Source: Streptomyces sp. NBC_00247 (GTDB taxonomy: Bacteria; Actinomycetota; Actinomycetes; Streptomycetales; Streptomycetaceae). Taken from it: a DNA stretch of 64,000 nt. The translations under genes were made by a program, and so were the position numbers. The notes under the pieces were generated by a model, which was given only the letters and a program-made list of their open reading frames with translations, did no database searches and was not told the origin of the DNA. The stretch lies in NCBI RefSeq assembly GCF_036188265.1, contig NZ_CP108093.1:2790001-2854000 (forward strand), in the 5' to 3' direction. This document shows, piece by piece, positions 17,126 through 25,320 of this stretch; the first letter of the stretch is position 1, and each line of letters starts with the position of its first letter.

Positions 17126-18319
17126 TCAGCCCTTGACGCAGACCAGCTGCTTCAGCTTGGCGACGACCTCCACCAGATCGCGCTGCTGGTCGATGACCTT
17201 CTCGATCGGCTTGTACGCGCCCGGGATCTCGTCCACCACACCCGAGTCCTTGCGGCACTCGACGCCCCGCGTCTGCTCCTCCAGGTCCTTGGTGGTGAAG
17301 CGGCGCTTCGCGGCCATCCGGCTCATCCGGCGGCCCGCGCCGTGCGAGGCGGAGTTGAAGGACTTCTCGTTGCCGAGGCCCTTCACGATGTACGAGCCGG
17401 TGCCCATGGACCCGGGGATGATCCCGAACTCGCCGGAGCCCGCCCGGATCGCTCCCTTCCGGGTGACCAGCAGGTCCATGCCGTCGTACCGCTCCTCGGA
17501 CACGTAGTTGTGGTGGCAGGAGATGACCGGGTCGAAGGTGACCTTCGCCTTGCGGAACTCCTTGCGGACCACGTCCTGGAAGAGGCCCATCATGACGGCG
17601 CGGTTGAACTTGGCGTACTCCTGCGCCCAGAACAGGTCGTTGCGGTAGGCCGCCATCTGCGGGGTGTCGGCGACGAAGACCGCGAGGTCGCGGTCGATCA
17701 GGCCCTGGTTGTGCGGGAGGCTCCGGGCGATGCCGATGTGGTGGTCGGCCAGCTCGTTGCCGATGTTGCGCGAGCCGGAGTGCAGCATCAGCCAGACCGA
17801 GTCAGCCTCGTCGAGGCAGAACTCGATGAAGTGGTTGCCGCCGCCGAGGGTGCCCATCTGCCGCACCGCCCGCTGCTGGCGGAACTTGACCTCGTCGGCG
17901 ATCCCGCCGAACCGGGTCCAGAAGTCGTCCCAGCCCGCGGCTCCCACTCCGGGCAGTGAGGCCGGGTCCACCAGCTCCTCGTGCATGCCGCGCCCGACCG
18001 GGATGGCCTCCTCGATGCGGGAGCGCAGCCGGGAGAGGTCGCCGGGGAGGTCGTTGGCGGTCAGTGAGGTCTTCACGGCGGACATCCCGCAGCCGATGTC
18101 CACGCCGACGGCGGCGGGGCAGACCGCGCCGTGCATGGCGATCACCGAGCCGACCGTCGCCCCCTTCCCGAAGTGGACGTCGGGCATCACGGCGAGTCCC
18201 TTGATCCACGGCAGGGTCGCGACGTTCCGCAGCTGCTGCATCGCGACGTCCTCGACCGACGCGGGGTCGGTCCACATCCGGATCGGTACCTGCTCGCCCG
18301 GCATCTCCACGTACGACAT
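17126..18319 (-). CDS. rtcB: RtcB RNA ligase (tRNA-splicing/repair ligase)
   Basis: A 397-residue GTP- and Mn2+-dependent ligase that joins RNA 2',3'-cyclic phosphate or 3'-phosphate ends to 5'-OH ends. Diagnostic motifs: VGVDIGCGMSAVKT with the metal-binding Cys, GTLGGGNHFIEFCLDE, LMLHSGSRNIGNELA, ISCHHNYVSEE, and near the end SHGAGRRMSRMAAKRRF with the His that becomes guanylylated. The ATG at 18319 (MSYVEMPGEQVPIRMW) is preceded by GAGG; the frame upstream is not family-like. No archease or RtcA gene is next to it, so repair partners, if any, are elsewhere. Confidence 0.95.
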   Translation of the reverse strand: MSYVEMPGEQVPIRMWTDPASVEDVAMQQLRNVATLPWIKGLAVMPDVHFGKGATVGSVIAMHGAVCPAAVGVDIGCGMSAVKTSLTANDLPGDLSRLRSRIEEAIPVGRGMHEELVDPASLPGVGAAGWDDFWTRFGGIADEVKFRQQRAVRQMGTLGGGNHFIEFCLDEADSVWLMLHSGSRNIGNELADHHIGIARSLPHNQGLIDRDLAVFVADTPQMAAYRNDLFWAQEYAKFNRAVMMGLFQDVVRKEFRKAKVTFDPVISCHHNYVSEERYDGMDLLVTRKGAIRAGSGEFGIIPGSMGTGSYIVKGLGNEKSFNSASHGAGRRMSRMAAKRRFTTKDLEEQTRGVECRKDSGVVDEIPGAYKPIEKVIDQQRDLVEVVAKLKQLVCVKG

Positions 18320-18527
18320 GAATCCTCGTTTTCCCCCGACAGGACCTGACAGGAAAGACAGTAGAAGTGGCCCGAAAGGCCCCAAAAGACGTAAAGCGCA
18401 AAACCGGTGCCAAGGTCGGCAAACATCTCGGCCGACCGGCATTCACAGCCGCACGTGCGATACACATTGTGTCCATCGGCCGCCGTCGCGCGGCAACTCG
18501 TTTTCGTATCGAAGGGGGCCTGGGACC

Positions 18528-19361
18528 TTGCGACCCATGGCGTACGTTCCGGGCATCGCGCTTCTCGCGGTGCTCGTCGCCGGCTGCACCGGAGGCTCGG
18601 GCACCGAGGACGCCACCACCGACGCGAAGCCCGGCAGCCCCACCGTCTCGGTCGCACCCCCCGGCAAGTACCAGACGCTGCCGGAAGCCTGCCGGTCCGT
18701 GAGCACCGGCACGCTCAAGCAGCTCCTGCCGGGCCTGGCCGACCTCCCGGAGGAGCAGCGGGAGGCGGCGTACGAAGGCCGGGCGTCGGTCACGTACGAC
18801 ACCGACCGCAAGGCGGGCTGCACCTGGCAGGCGCGCACCGCGGACTCCACCCGGACCCTGGTGGTCGACTTCGAGCGGGTCGTCTCCTACGACCCCACGG
18901 TCAGCGACGAGGACAGCGCCTCCACGGTGTACGGGAAGAAGGCGGAGGCGGCCGGCCTGCCCGCCTCCTCCCCCTCGCCGGACGGCTCAGCGGACCCCTC
19001 CGCGACCGCGTCCCCGTCCAGCGGGGACGGCGTGTCACCGCAGGGCTCGACCTCGCCGACCACCCCCGCGTCGCTGGACCCGACCGGGAGCGACACCGGC
19101 GGGGACGAGGCCGCCGAGGACCTCGCGCCCCGGACGCTGAACAACATCGGAAATGCCGCTTTCTTGGACGATTCCCTCGAAAGCGCAGGTTCCGCAGCAC
19201 AGCGCCGTACCGTCAGCGTGGTCTTCCGCACATCGAACGTGGTCGTCAGCGTCCGGTACGCCGAGCAGGCGACCGCCGCCGCCGAGGTGCCCGAGAGTGC
19301 GGAACTCCAGGAGAAGGCCCAGGCACTGGCCCGCGGGCTGGACGAGACCATCAGCGAGTAG
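18528..19361 (+). CDS. Lipoprotein, DUF3558-like
   Basis: A 277-residue predicted lipoprotein: MRPMAYVPGIALLAVLVAGC gives a short signal with the lipobox VAGC. A Ser/Pro/Thr-rich linker interrupts the folded part near residues 145-190. ACRSVSTGTLKQLLPGL and GCTWQARTADSTRTLVVDFERV match the two-cysteine pattern of DUF3558-type secreted proteins, and VVFRTSNVVVSVRYAE is shared with the next gene. I choose the TTG at 18528 because it adds an Arg to the signal and sits 9 nt after AGGGGG; ATG 18537 is the alternative. The role is unknown; the family is surface-exposed. Confidence 0.75.
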   Translation: MRPMAYVPGIALLAVLVAGCTGGSGTEDATTDAKPGSPTVSVAPPGKYQTLPEACRSVSTGTLKQLLPGLADLPEEQREAAYEGRASVTYDTDRKAGCTWQARTADSTRTLVVDFERVVSYDPTVSDEDSASTVYGKKAEAAGLPASSPSPDGSADPSATASPSSGDGVSPQGSTSPTTPASLDPTGSDTGGDEAAEDLAPRTLNNIGNAAFLDDSLESAGSAAQRRTVSVVFRTSNVVVSVRYAEQATAAAEVPESAELQEKAQALARGLDETISE

Positions 19362-19545
19362 GCCGCTTCCGCGGGCTGCCTGCGGGCCCCGCGCGGGACC
19401 GCGGCGGCCGGCCGCCGCGGCCACACGGATTCCGCGTCCGTCGTACGGTGGCTCTCCGGAACACGCACCCGCACCGCCCGCCCGGCCTCGGGAACGACCG
19501 CGATCGTCGCCCCGTGCCGTCCCGTCCCGTCCGAGTGAAGGAACC

Positions 19546-20478
19546 ATGCACCGATCAGCCCCGCGACTGTCCCGCATACTCCTCTGCGCCGCCGTGCCGG
19601 TGATGCTCGTCGCCGCCGGCTGCTCGTCGGACTCCGACGACGCGAAGGAGAAGAGCACCGGAACCACCGCCTCCGGATCGTCGAGCGCCGCCGCCTCCGC
19701 GAGCCCCACCGTGGAACCGGCGAAGTTCGCCGGGCTGCCCGATCCCTGCAAGGCGGTCTCCGCCAAGACGGTCAAGAAGCTCGTCCCGTCCGCCAAGAAG
19801 GCCTCGGGCACCGCGGGCAAGTCCACCGACGGCGACGCCCGGGGCAGCTGCTCCTGGAACGGCCTGGACGACAAGGGCGTCAAGGGGTCCGTGTACCACT
19901 GGCTGGACATCGGCCTCGTCCGGTACGACTCCGACGCGTCGATCGGCAGCGGCGCCGACCGGGCGACCACCGACTACACCAAGTCGGTCGCCAAGGCACA
20001 GGCGGCCGAGGGCGCGAAGAACATCAACAGCGCGCCCGTCTCCGGCATCGGCGACCAGGCCACCTCGGTCACGTACACCCTGAACAAGACGAGCGAGGAC
20101 TTCACCTACGCGGCGATCGTCGTGCGTACGGCCAACGTCGTCGTCTCGGTGAACTACAACGGCACCGGCTACGCGGGCGCCAAGGCCCCCTCCGCCGCGG
20201 ACATCCTGGCCGGCGCGCAGACCGCGGCGAAGGAGGTCGTGGCGGCCGTCGGCGGTACGGGCGGTACGGGCACCACCACGACCGATTCGTCGAGCCCGAG
20301 CGCCACCACCAGCTCCAGTCCGAAGACGAGCAGCAGCAAGAGCAGCGGCGACGAGAGCGACAGCCCGAAGACGAGCAGCAGCAAGAGCGCCGCCCCGGAC
20401 TCCGGTTCCGACTCGGACTCGGACACGGACTCGGGCGCCACCGCGAAGGCGACGCCCAAGGCGACGACGAAGTCCTGA
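19546..20478 (+). CDS. Lipoprotein, DUF3558-like, paralogue of the preceding gene
   Basis: A 310-residue lipoprotein. MHRSAPRLSRILLCAAVPVMLVAAGC is a classic signal with a lipobox. The core has FAGLPDPCKAVSAKTVKKLVP and GSCSWNGLDDKG, the paired cysteines of DUF3558-like proteins, and IVVRTANVVVSVNYNG, which echoes VVFRTSNVVVSVRYAE in the upstream protein. The C-terminal 60 residues are a low-complexity Ser/Lys/Asp tail with the element SPKTSSSKS repeated. ATG 19546 follows GAAGGAA. The pair looks like an old tandem duplication; function is unknown. Confidence 0.82.
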   Translation: MHRSAPRLSRILLCAAVPVMLVAAGCSSDSDDAKEKSTGTTASGSSSAAASASPTVEPAKFAGLPDPCKAVSAKTVKKLVPSAKKASGTAGKSTDGDARGSCSWNGLDDKGVKGSVYHWLDIGLVRYDSDASIGSGADRATTDYTKSVAKAQAAEGAKNINSAPVSGIGDQATSVTYTLNKTSEDFTYAAIVVRTANVVVSVNYNGTGYAGAKAPSAADILAGAQTAAKEVVAAVGGTGGTGTTTTDSSSPSATTSSSPKTSSSKSSGDESDSPKTSSSKSAAPDSGSDSDSDTDSGATAKATPKATTKS

Positions 20479-20499
20479 CGCCCGGACGGCGTCCGCCGA

Positions 20500-21033
20500 T
20501 CAGGACGTCCGATCAGCCTCACTCCGGGGTCCGGCCGCTTTCTCAGGGCCGGGCCCCGCAGGTGTCTCCGGGGCCTCGGCGAGCATCTCGCGCATCGGCG
20601 CGTCCCACCTCACCACGTCCGGCGTCGTCCGCTCCGTCAGGGCGGCGACCAGGCGTCGGCGGTCGGCCAGGGAGACGGCCACCATGGTGATGGAGGTGCG
20701 GGTCCCGTCCAGCCCCTCGAACCTCAACGCCTCCACGCCACGCTTCTTGCCCGGCGGACGCCCGCCGGACACCGAACGCAGTTGTCCGAGGTCGAAGGAG
20801 ACGGTCCGCAGGGGCAGCCGCACGGTGACGGTGCCGGGAGTGACGGTGACGGCGCATGCGAAGCGGACGGCCACGAGTGCGGCCAGGAAGAGCGCCGCCA
20901 TGACGCCGAAAACCCACCATTCGAACGCCCCGCCGTCCGCGAACGCCCTGAGGGCGGCAGCCGCGAGAAGGAAGGCGGCGGGCATCACCGTGAGGCGGAT
21001 ACCGGGGCGTACGGAGACCACGTCCGGGGTCAT
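20500..21033 (-). CDS. Two-helix membrane protein with PH-like C-terminal domain
   Basis: A 177-residue protein with two hydrophobic segments near the N-terminus (LTVMPAAFLLAAAALRAFA and WWVFGVMAALFLAALVAVRF). A beta-rich region follows, VTVTPGTVTVRLPLRTVSFDLGQLRSVSGG, typical of bacterial PH-like or DUF3093-like domains, and then a Pro/Ala-rich tail. It is divergent from the DUF2637 gene and nearly abuts the end of the lipoprotein gene. The function is unknown. Confidence 0.65.
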   Translation of the reverse strand: MTPDVVSVRPGIRLTVMPAAFLLAAAALRAFADGGAFEWWVFGVMAALFLAALVAVRFACAVTVTPGTVTVRLPLRTVSFDLGQLRSVSGGRPPGKKRGVEALRFEGLDGTRTSITMVAVSLADRRRLVAALTERTTPDVVRWDAPMREMLAEAPETPAGPGPEKAAGPRSEADRTS

Positions 21034-21347
21034 GGGGCATCACCAGGTCTGCTCGTAGGGGCCGAAGCCGGCCGAGAGGGGCTCCTGAAGCCCCTGTCGC
21101 GAGCACAGCGTAGGACCGCGAACAGCCGTTCTCCCCAGGCCGCACCCAAGTCGTGACCGAAAATCGCCCCTGGGCCAACGTCCCAGTCCAGAGCCCTCTT
21201 TGCGGAATCGAGGACTCCCCTCGGACCCCCCTGCGGGCAGCCCTCCCGGCCTCCCCGCGCATCACGACTCGTACGCATGTGCCAGGCTGGCCCCCACCGG
21301 ATGTCGAGAAGCCGGGCGGAGAACAGAGGTCGGGGAGGGGATCGCGG
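21034..21347. other. Divergent intergenic region
   Basis: About 310 bp between the PH-like membrane gene and the DUF2637 gene. It holds the GGGGAGGGG ribosome-binding site at 21332-21340 for the DUF2637 gene. I see no other gene or strong palindrome; the open frame from 21153 is an artefact of high GC. Confidence 0.45.
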
Positions 21348-22877
21348 GTGGCCGCGATGCAGCTCACACGCACGCACCGGGTACTCATCGGGCTCGTCGT
21401 CGCCGGAGCGGCGGTCATCGCCGCGATCGGTTTCGCGGGCTCCTACGCAGCCGTGCGCGAACTCGCCCTGGAGAAGGGCTTCGGAAACTTCTCCCTGGTC
21501 TTCCCGATCGGCATCGACGCGGGCATCTGCGTGCTGCTGGCGCTGGACCTGCTGCTGACGTGGATGCGCATCCCGTTCCCGCTGCTGCGCCAGACGGCGT
21601 GGCTGCTGACGGCCGCGACCATCGCGTTCAACGGCGCCGCCGCCTGGCCCGACCCGCTCGGCACCGGCATGCACGCGGTGATCCCGATCCTCTTCGTCGT
21701 CGCCGTCGAGGCCGCCCGCCACGCGGTGGGCCGGATCGCCGACATCACCGCCGACAAGCACATGGAGGGCGTGCGCCTCACGCGCTGGCTGCTCTCCCCC
21801 GTGCCCACGTTCAAGCTGTGGCGGCGCATGAAGCTCTGGGAGCTGCGCAGTTACGAACAGGTCATCAAGCTCGAACAGGACCGGCTGATCTACCAGGCCC
21901 GGCTTCAGGCCCGTTTCGGCCGGACCTGGCGGCGCAAGGCCCCGATCGAGGCCCTGATGCCGCTGCGGCTCGCCAAGTACGGCGTACCGCTCGCCGAGAC
22001 CGCCCCGGCCGGACTGGCGGCGGCCGGGATCGAACCCGTGCTGCTGCCGCCCGCGCCGAAGCCCGAACTGACCCCGCACGACGGCACGGAGCACGCCCAG
22101 GACCTCGACCGGCGGCAGGCCGCGGCGCCCCACCCCCAGCAGCGGAACCTCCCGCCGCGCGCGGTCCTGCCCGGGCAGCGGGACGACCGCGCACGGGGCG
22201 GCTACGCCCGGGACGGGTACGCCCAGGACGACGTCCCGCCGGACGCCTACCCGCAGGACCCGTACCCGCAGGGGCCGTATCCGCAGGACACCCAGCAGCA
22301 GGAGCGCGGCGACTGGGCGCCGGTGGACCCCGACCCGGACGCGCAGGGCAGCCCGTGGTTCGCGGGACAGCCGTCCGACCAGGAGTACCAGGGCGGCTAC
22401 GACCCCTTCTACGAGGAGTTCGAGCGCACGCCCGCCCACGTGCCCTCGGGCGCGGGCGGCCGGACCCGCCCGCTCGGCAACGTGGGCACCATCGGCGCCG
22501 TCCCGCACGCGCGCGAGGCCCAGCAGCCGTCGGACGCCGACGAGGACGCGCGGGAGGCCGTCCAGGAGGCCGAGGAGACCGTGCGGGAGGCCGAGCGGGC
22601 CTCCCGGGCCACCGCCGAGGCCGAGAACACCGGTGGCGCGGGGATCGCCGCCACCGCGGACAGCGCCGAGGACACCGAGTACGCCGAGATCGCGTACCAG
22701 GTCTTCCGGACGTTCGTCGCGACGAACAGCGGCTACCCCAGCATCGACGTCCTCGCCATCCACCTCGCCGACGGCCAGAACGTCCACCACCCGCGCAGCG
22801 CGGCCCTGTTGCGCCGTCTGATGCCGGAGTTCAAGCAGCGCTACGACGCGGAGCTCGCGGCCGACCACATCGCCTGA
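21348..22877 (+). CDS. SpdB-like DUF2637 membrane protein
   Basis: A 509-residue protein. The N-terminal 130 residues are a four-helix membrane domain of the DUF2637 type (HRVLIGLVVAGAAVIAAIGFAG ... VFPIGIDAGICVLLALDLLLTW), related to the SpdB proteins of Streptomyces conjugative plasmids. A long cytoplasmic part follows: a basic region (FKLWRRMKLWELRSYEQVIK), Pro/Gln-rich repeats with YPQDPYPQGPYPQD, an acidic coiled stretch (REAVQEAEETVREAERA), and a C-terminal winged-helix-like segment EYAEIAYQVFRTFVATNSGYPS. I choose GTG 21348, seven bases after GGGGAGGGG. It is chromosomal and not next to transfer genes. Confidence 0.8.
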   Translation: MAAMQLTRTHRVLIGLVVAGAAVIAAIGFAGSYAAVRELALEKGFGNFSLVFPIGIDAGICVLLALDLLLTWMRIPFPLLRQTAWLLTAATIAFNGAAAWPDPLGTGMHAVIPILFVVAVEAARHAVGRIADITADKHMEGVRLTRWLLSPVPTFKLWRRMKLWELRSYEQVIKLEQDRLIYQARLQARFGRTWRRKAPIEALMPLRLAKYGVPLAETAPAGLAAAGIEPVLLPPAPKPELTPHDGTEHAQDLDRRQAAAPHPQQRNLPPRAVLPGQRDDRARGGYARDGYAQDDVPPDAYPQDPYPQGPYPQDTQQQERGDWAPVDPDPDAQGSPWFAGQPSDQEYQGGYDPFYEEFERTPAHVPSGAGGRTRPLGNVGTIGAVPHAREAQQPSDADEDAREAVQEAEETVREAERASRATAEAENTGGAGIAATADSAEDTEYAEIAYQVFRTFVATNSGYPSIDVLAIHLADGQNVHHPRSAALLRRLMPEFKQRYDAELAADHIA

Positions 22878-22925
22878 GCCGACAGGCCTGTCGCATCCCT
22901 CCCGCGGCTCGAAGCCTGCCGGCCG

Positions 22926-23156
22926 TCACACCCGGTGCCGGGGGAACCTGCTGACCGGTCCGCTGCGGGCGAGGAGCAGCAGCCCCAGGAGCACGAGGCA
23001 AGCCGGAGGAAGCAGCGCGGCGCCGCCCACGTCGACGATGTCCAGCAGCGCGCTGAAGAACAGGCCGGCACCTGCTGTCAGCACCGCCCAGCCGCCCACC
23101 CGGGGACGGCGGAAACCGGCCGTCTTCCGGCCGGTCAGGTAAGGGATCGCCGCCAC
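22926..23156 (-). CDS. Small membrane protein
   Basis: At least 76 residues: MAAIPYLTGRKTAGFRRPRVGG, then two helices, WAVLTAGAGLFFSALLDIV and AALLPPACLVLLGLLLLA. The frame remains open upstream and encodes another hydrophobic stretch (GWFPLIVGAGLSVAAIPY), but I find no ATG, GTG or TTG before a stop at about 23305. The true start could therefore be a rare codon, or the gene may be 5'-damaged. It lies between the convergent DUF2637 gene and the lysS terminator. No function is recognised. Confidence 0.45.
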   Translation of the reverse strand: MAAIPYLTGRKTAGFRRPRVGGWAVLTAGAGLFFSALLDIVDVGGAALLPPACLVLLGLLLLARSGPVSRFPRHRV

Positions 23157-23337
23157 CGACAGCCCCGCTCCGACGATCAGCGGGAACCAGCCCTGCCCCG
23201 TGCGAACCCCGTCTCCCCGGCGTCTTCGAGGCCGTTTCCCGAGCGTCGCACCGTGCGCGCGGTCCGCTCTCCGCCGTATCGAACGCCTGTGGGGATCACC
23301 GCGTCAACGGGAAGAGCGCCCGCAGCCCCGTGGGGAA

Positions 23338-23377
23338 AAGGGGCCGCAGCCCGGATCACTCCGGGCGGCGGCCCCTT
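23338..23377 (-). terminator. lysS terminator
   Basis: An 18-bp inverted repeat with a single mismatch (23338-23355 with 23360-23377, 4-nt loop) starts 18 bp past the lysS stop codon. Confidence 0.75.
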
Positions 23378-23395
23378 CCGTCGTACTGCGGGCGA

Positions 23396-25141
23396 TTACG
23401 CCCCCAGCAGCACCCGCACCCGGTCCGCGCCGACGGCGAGGAGCAGGGTGGGCAGGCGCGGGCCGGTGTCCCGGCTCACGAGCAGGCGGTAGAGCAGGGC
23501 GAAGAACGACCGCTGGGCCACCTTGAGTTCGGGCGTCGGCTTGGCGTCCGGCTCAAGGCCGGCCAGCACCTTCGGCACGCCGTAGACGAGCGTGGTGAGC
23601 CCGTCCAGCGACCAGTGGCCGTCCAGGCCCTCCAGCAGCAGGCGCAGCGACTCGCGCCCCTGCTCGTCCAGCGAACCGAGGAGCTCGGCGTCGGGCTCGG
23701 CGCGGACGATGGTGCGGGCCTCGGCCGGGACCTGGGTGGTGATCCAGTTCTCGGCGCGGTCGAGGCGGGGGCGCACCGCGTCGAGCGAGGTGAGCGGGTT
23801 CTGGGGGTCGAGCTCGCTGAGGATGCGCAGGGTCTGGTCGTCGGCGCCGGCGGTGATGTCGGCGACGGAGGCCAGCGTGCGGTACGGCAGCGGGCGCGGG
23901 GTGCTCGGCAGCTCACCGGCGGCCGTGCGGACGGCGCGCCCGTGGGCGGCGAGGTCGGCCGGCAGCGCGGTGCCCTCGGCGACCTTGCGCTCCAGAGAGT
24001 CCCACTCGTCGTAGAGCCGGTTGATCTCCTGGTCGAAGGCGATCTTGAAGGACTGGTTGGGCCTGCGGCGGGCGTACAGCCAGCGCAGCAGCGGCGCCTC
24101 CATGATCTTCAGGGCGTCGGCCGGGGTCGGCACCCCGCCCTTGGAGGAGGACATCTTCGCCATGCCGGAGATCCCGACGAACGCGTACATCGGGCCGATC
24201 GGCTGGACGCCGTCGAAGATCTCGCGGACGATCTGGCCGCCGACGACGAACGACGAGCCCGGCGAGGAGTGGTCCACGCCGCTGGGCTCGAAGATCACGC
24301 CCTCGTACGCCCAGCGCATCGGCCAGTCGACCTTCCAGACCAGCTTGCCGCGGTTGAACTCGTTGAGCCGCACGGTCTCGGCGAAGCCGCACTCCGAGCA
24401 GGTGTAGTTCAGCTCGGTGGAGTCGTCGTCGTAGGAGGTGACGACGGTGAGGTCCTTGCCGCAGTTGCCGCAGTACGGCTTGTACGGGAAGTACCCGGCG
24501 GAGCTGCCGCCGCCGTCGTCCTCGGCGGCGGCGCCGGAGCCCTCGGCGGCCTCCAGCTCGGCCTCGTCGACCTTCTTCTGCTGCTGCTTGCCCTTGCCCG
24601 CGGCGGCCGGGTCCTTCTTCGTCCGGTACCGGTCGAGGACGGCGTCGATGTCCGCGCGGTGCCTCATCGCGTGCAGGATCTGCTCGCGGTAGACACCGGC
24701 GGTGTACTGCTCGGTCTGGCTGATCGGGTCGTACTCGACGCCCAGCTCGGCCAGTGCCTCGGTCATGGCGGCCTTGAAGTGCTCGGCCCAGTTCGGGTAC
24801 GCGGACCCGGCCGGGGCGGGCACCGAGGTCAGCGGCTTGCCGATGTGCTCGGCCCAGGACGCGTCGATGCCGGGGACGCCGTTCGGGACCTTGCGGTACC
24901 GGTCGTAGTCGTCCCACGAGATCAGGTGGCGGACCTCGTACCCGCGGCGGCGGATCTCGTCGGCGACCAGGTGCGGGGTCATGACCTCGCGGAGGTTGCC
25001 GAGGTGGATCGGGCCGGACGGGGACAGGCCGGACGCGACGACGACCGGTTTGCCAGGCGCGCGACGCTCCGATTCGGCGATGACATCGTCCGCGAAGCGG
25101 GAGACCCAGTCGGTCTCGGTGCTTGTCTGACTCTCGGCCAC
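23396..25141 (-). CDS. lysS: Lysyl-tRNA synthetase, class I type
   Basis: A 581-residue class I LysRS that charges tRNA-Lys. The HIGH-type motif is [17 protein letters not shown] near residue 45 and the KMSKS-type motif is [12 protein letters not shown] zinc site is visible as YCGNCGKDL with [10 protein letters not shown]. An unusual Lys/Ala/Glu-rich insertion precedes the zinc region ([19 protein letters not shown]). Class I LysRS is the archaeal-type enzyme that Streptomyces carries. I take the GTG at 25141 because AAGGG lies 10 nt before it; the GTG at 25150 has the site too close. It is divergent from argS. Confidence 0.95.
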   Translation of the reverse strand: MAESQTSTETDWVSRFADDVIAESERRAPGKPVVVASGLSPSGPIHLGNLREVMTPHLVADEIRRRGYEVRHLISWDDYDRYRKVPNGVPGIDASWAEHIGKPLTSVPAPAGSAYPNWAEHFKAAMTEALAELGVEYDPISQTEQYTAGVYREQILHAMRHRADIDAVLDRYRTKKDPAAAGKGKQQQKKVDEAELEAAEGSGAAAEDDGGGSSAGYFPYKPYCGNCGKDLTVVTSYDDDSTELNYTCSECGFAETVRLNEFNRGKLVWKVDWPMRWAYEGVIFEPSGVDHSSPGSSFVVGGQIVREIFDGVQPIGPMYAFVGISGMAKMSSSKGGVPTPADALKIMEAPLLRWLYARRRPNQSFKIAFDQEINRLYDEWDSLERKVAEGTALPADLAAHGRAVRTAAGELPSTPRPLPYRTLASVADITAGADDQTLRILSELDPQNPLTSLDAVRPRLDRAENWITTQVPAEARTIVRAEPDAELLGSLDEQGRESLRLLLEGLDGHWSLDGLTTLVYGVPKVLAGLEPDAKPTPELKVAQRSFFALLYRLLVSRDTGPRLPTLLLAVGADRVRVLLGA

Positions 25142-25216
25142 GGTCGGCACGCCCTTCTCTCGTACAGGAATCTTTCGGGGGCCCTGTCATTCTCCCAGGT
25201 GCGGGGCGGAGCGCGA

Positions 25217-25278
25217 AAATGGCTTTGCGAGGGCGACTCAAATGGCTTTGCGAACGTGCCCACGGCCCGTGGGATACT
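25217..25278 (+). promoter_or_regulatory. argS: Direct repeats and argS promoter candidate
   Basis: AAATGGCTTTGCGA occurs twice, at 25217-25230 and 25240-25253, 23 bp apart. The second copy ends in TTGCGA, which with GATACT at 25273-25278 (19-bp spacer) could form a -35/-10 pair for argS. The repeats may reflect duplicated regulatory sites in the lysS-argS spacer. Confidence 0.35.
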
Positions 25279-25320
25279 TGGGGGAAACCCATTACCCCCT
25301 ACGGAAACGGCAGCCGGCAC

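Noticed and set aside
25123..25320. N-terminal extension of argS
   Set aside because: The extra 66 residues cross the lysS-argS promoter and repeats and do not match the family.
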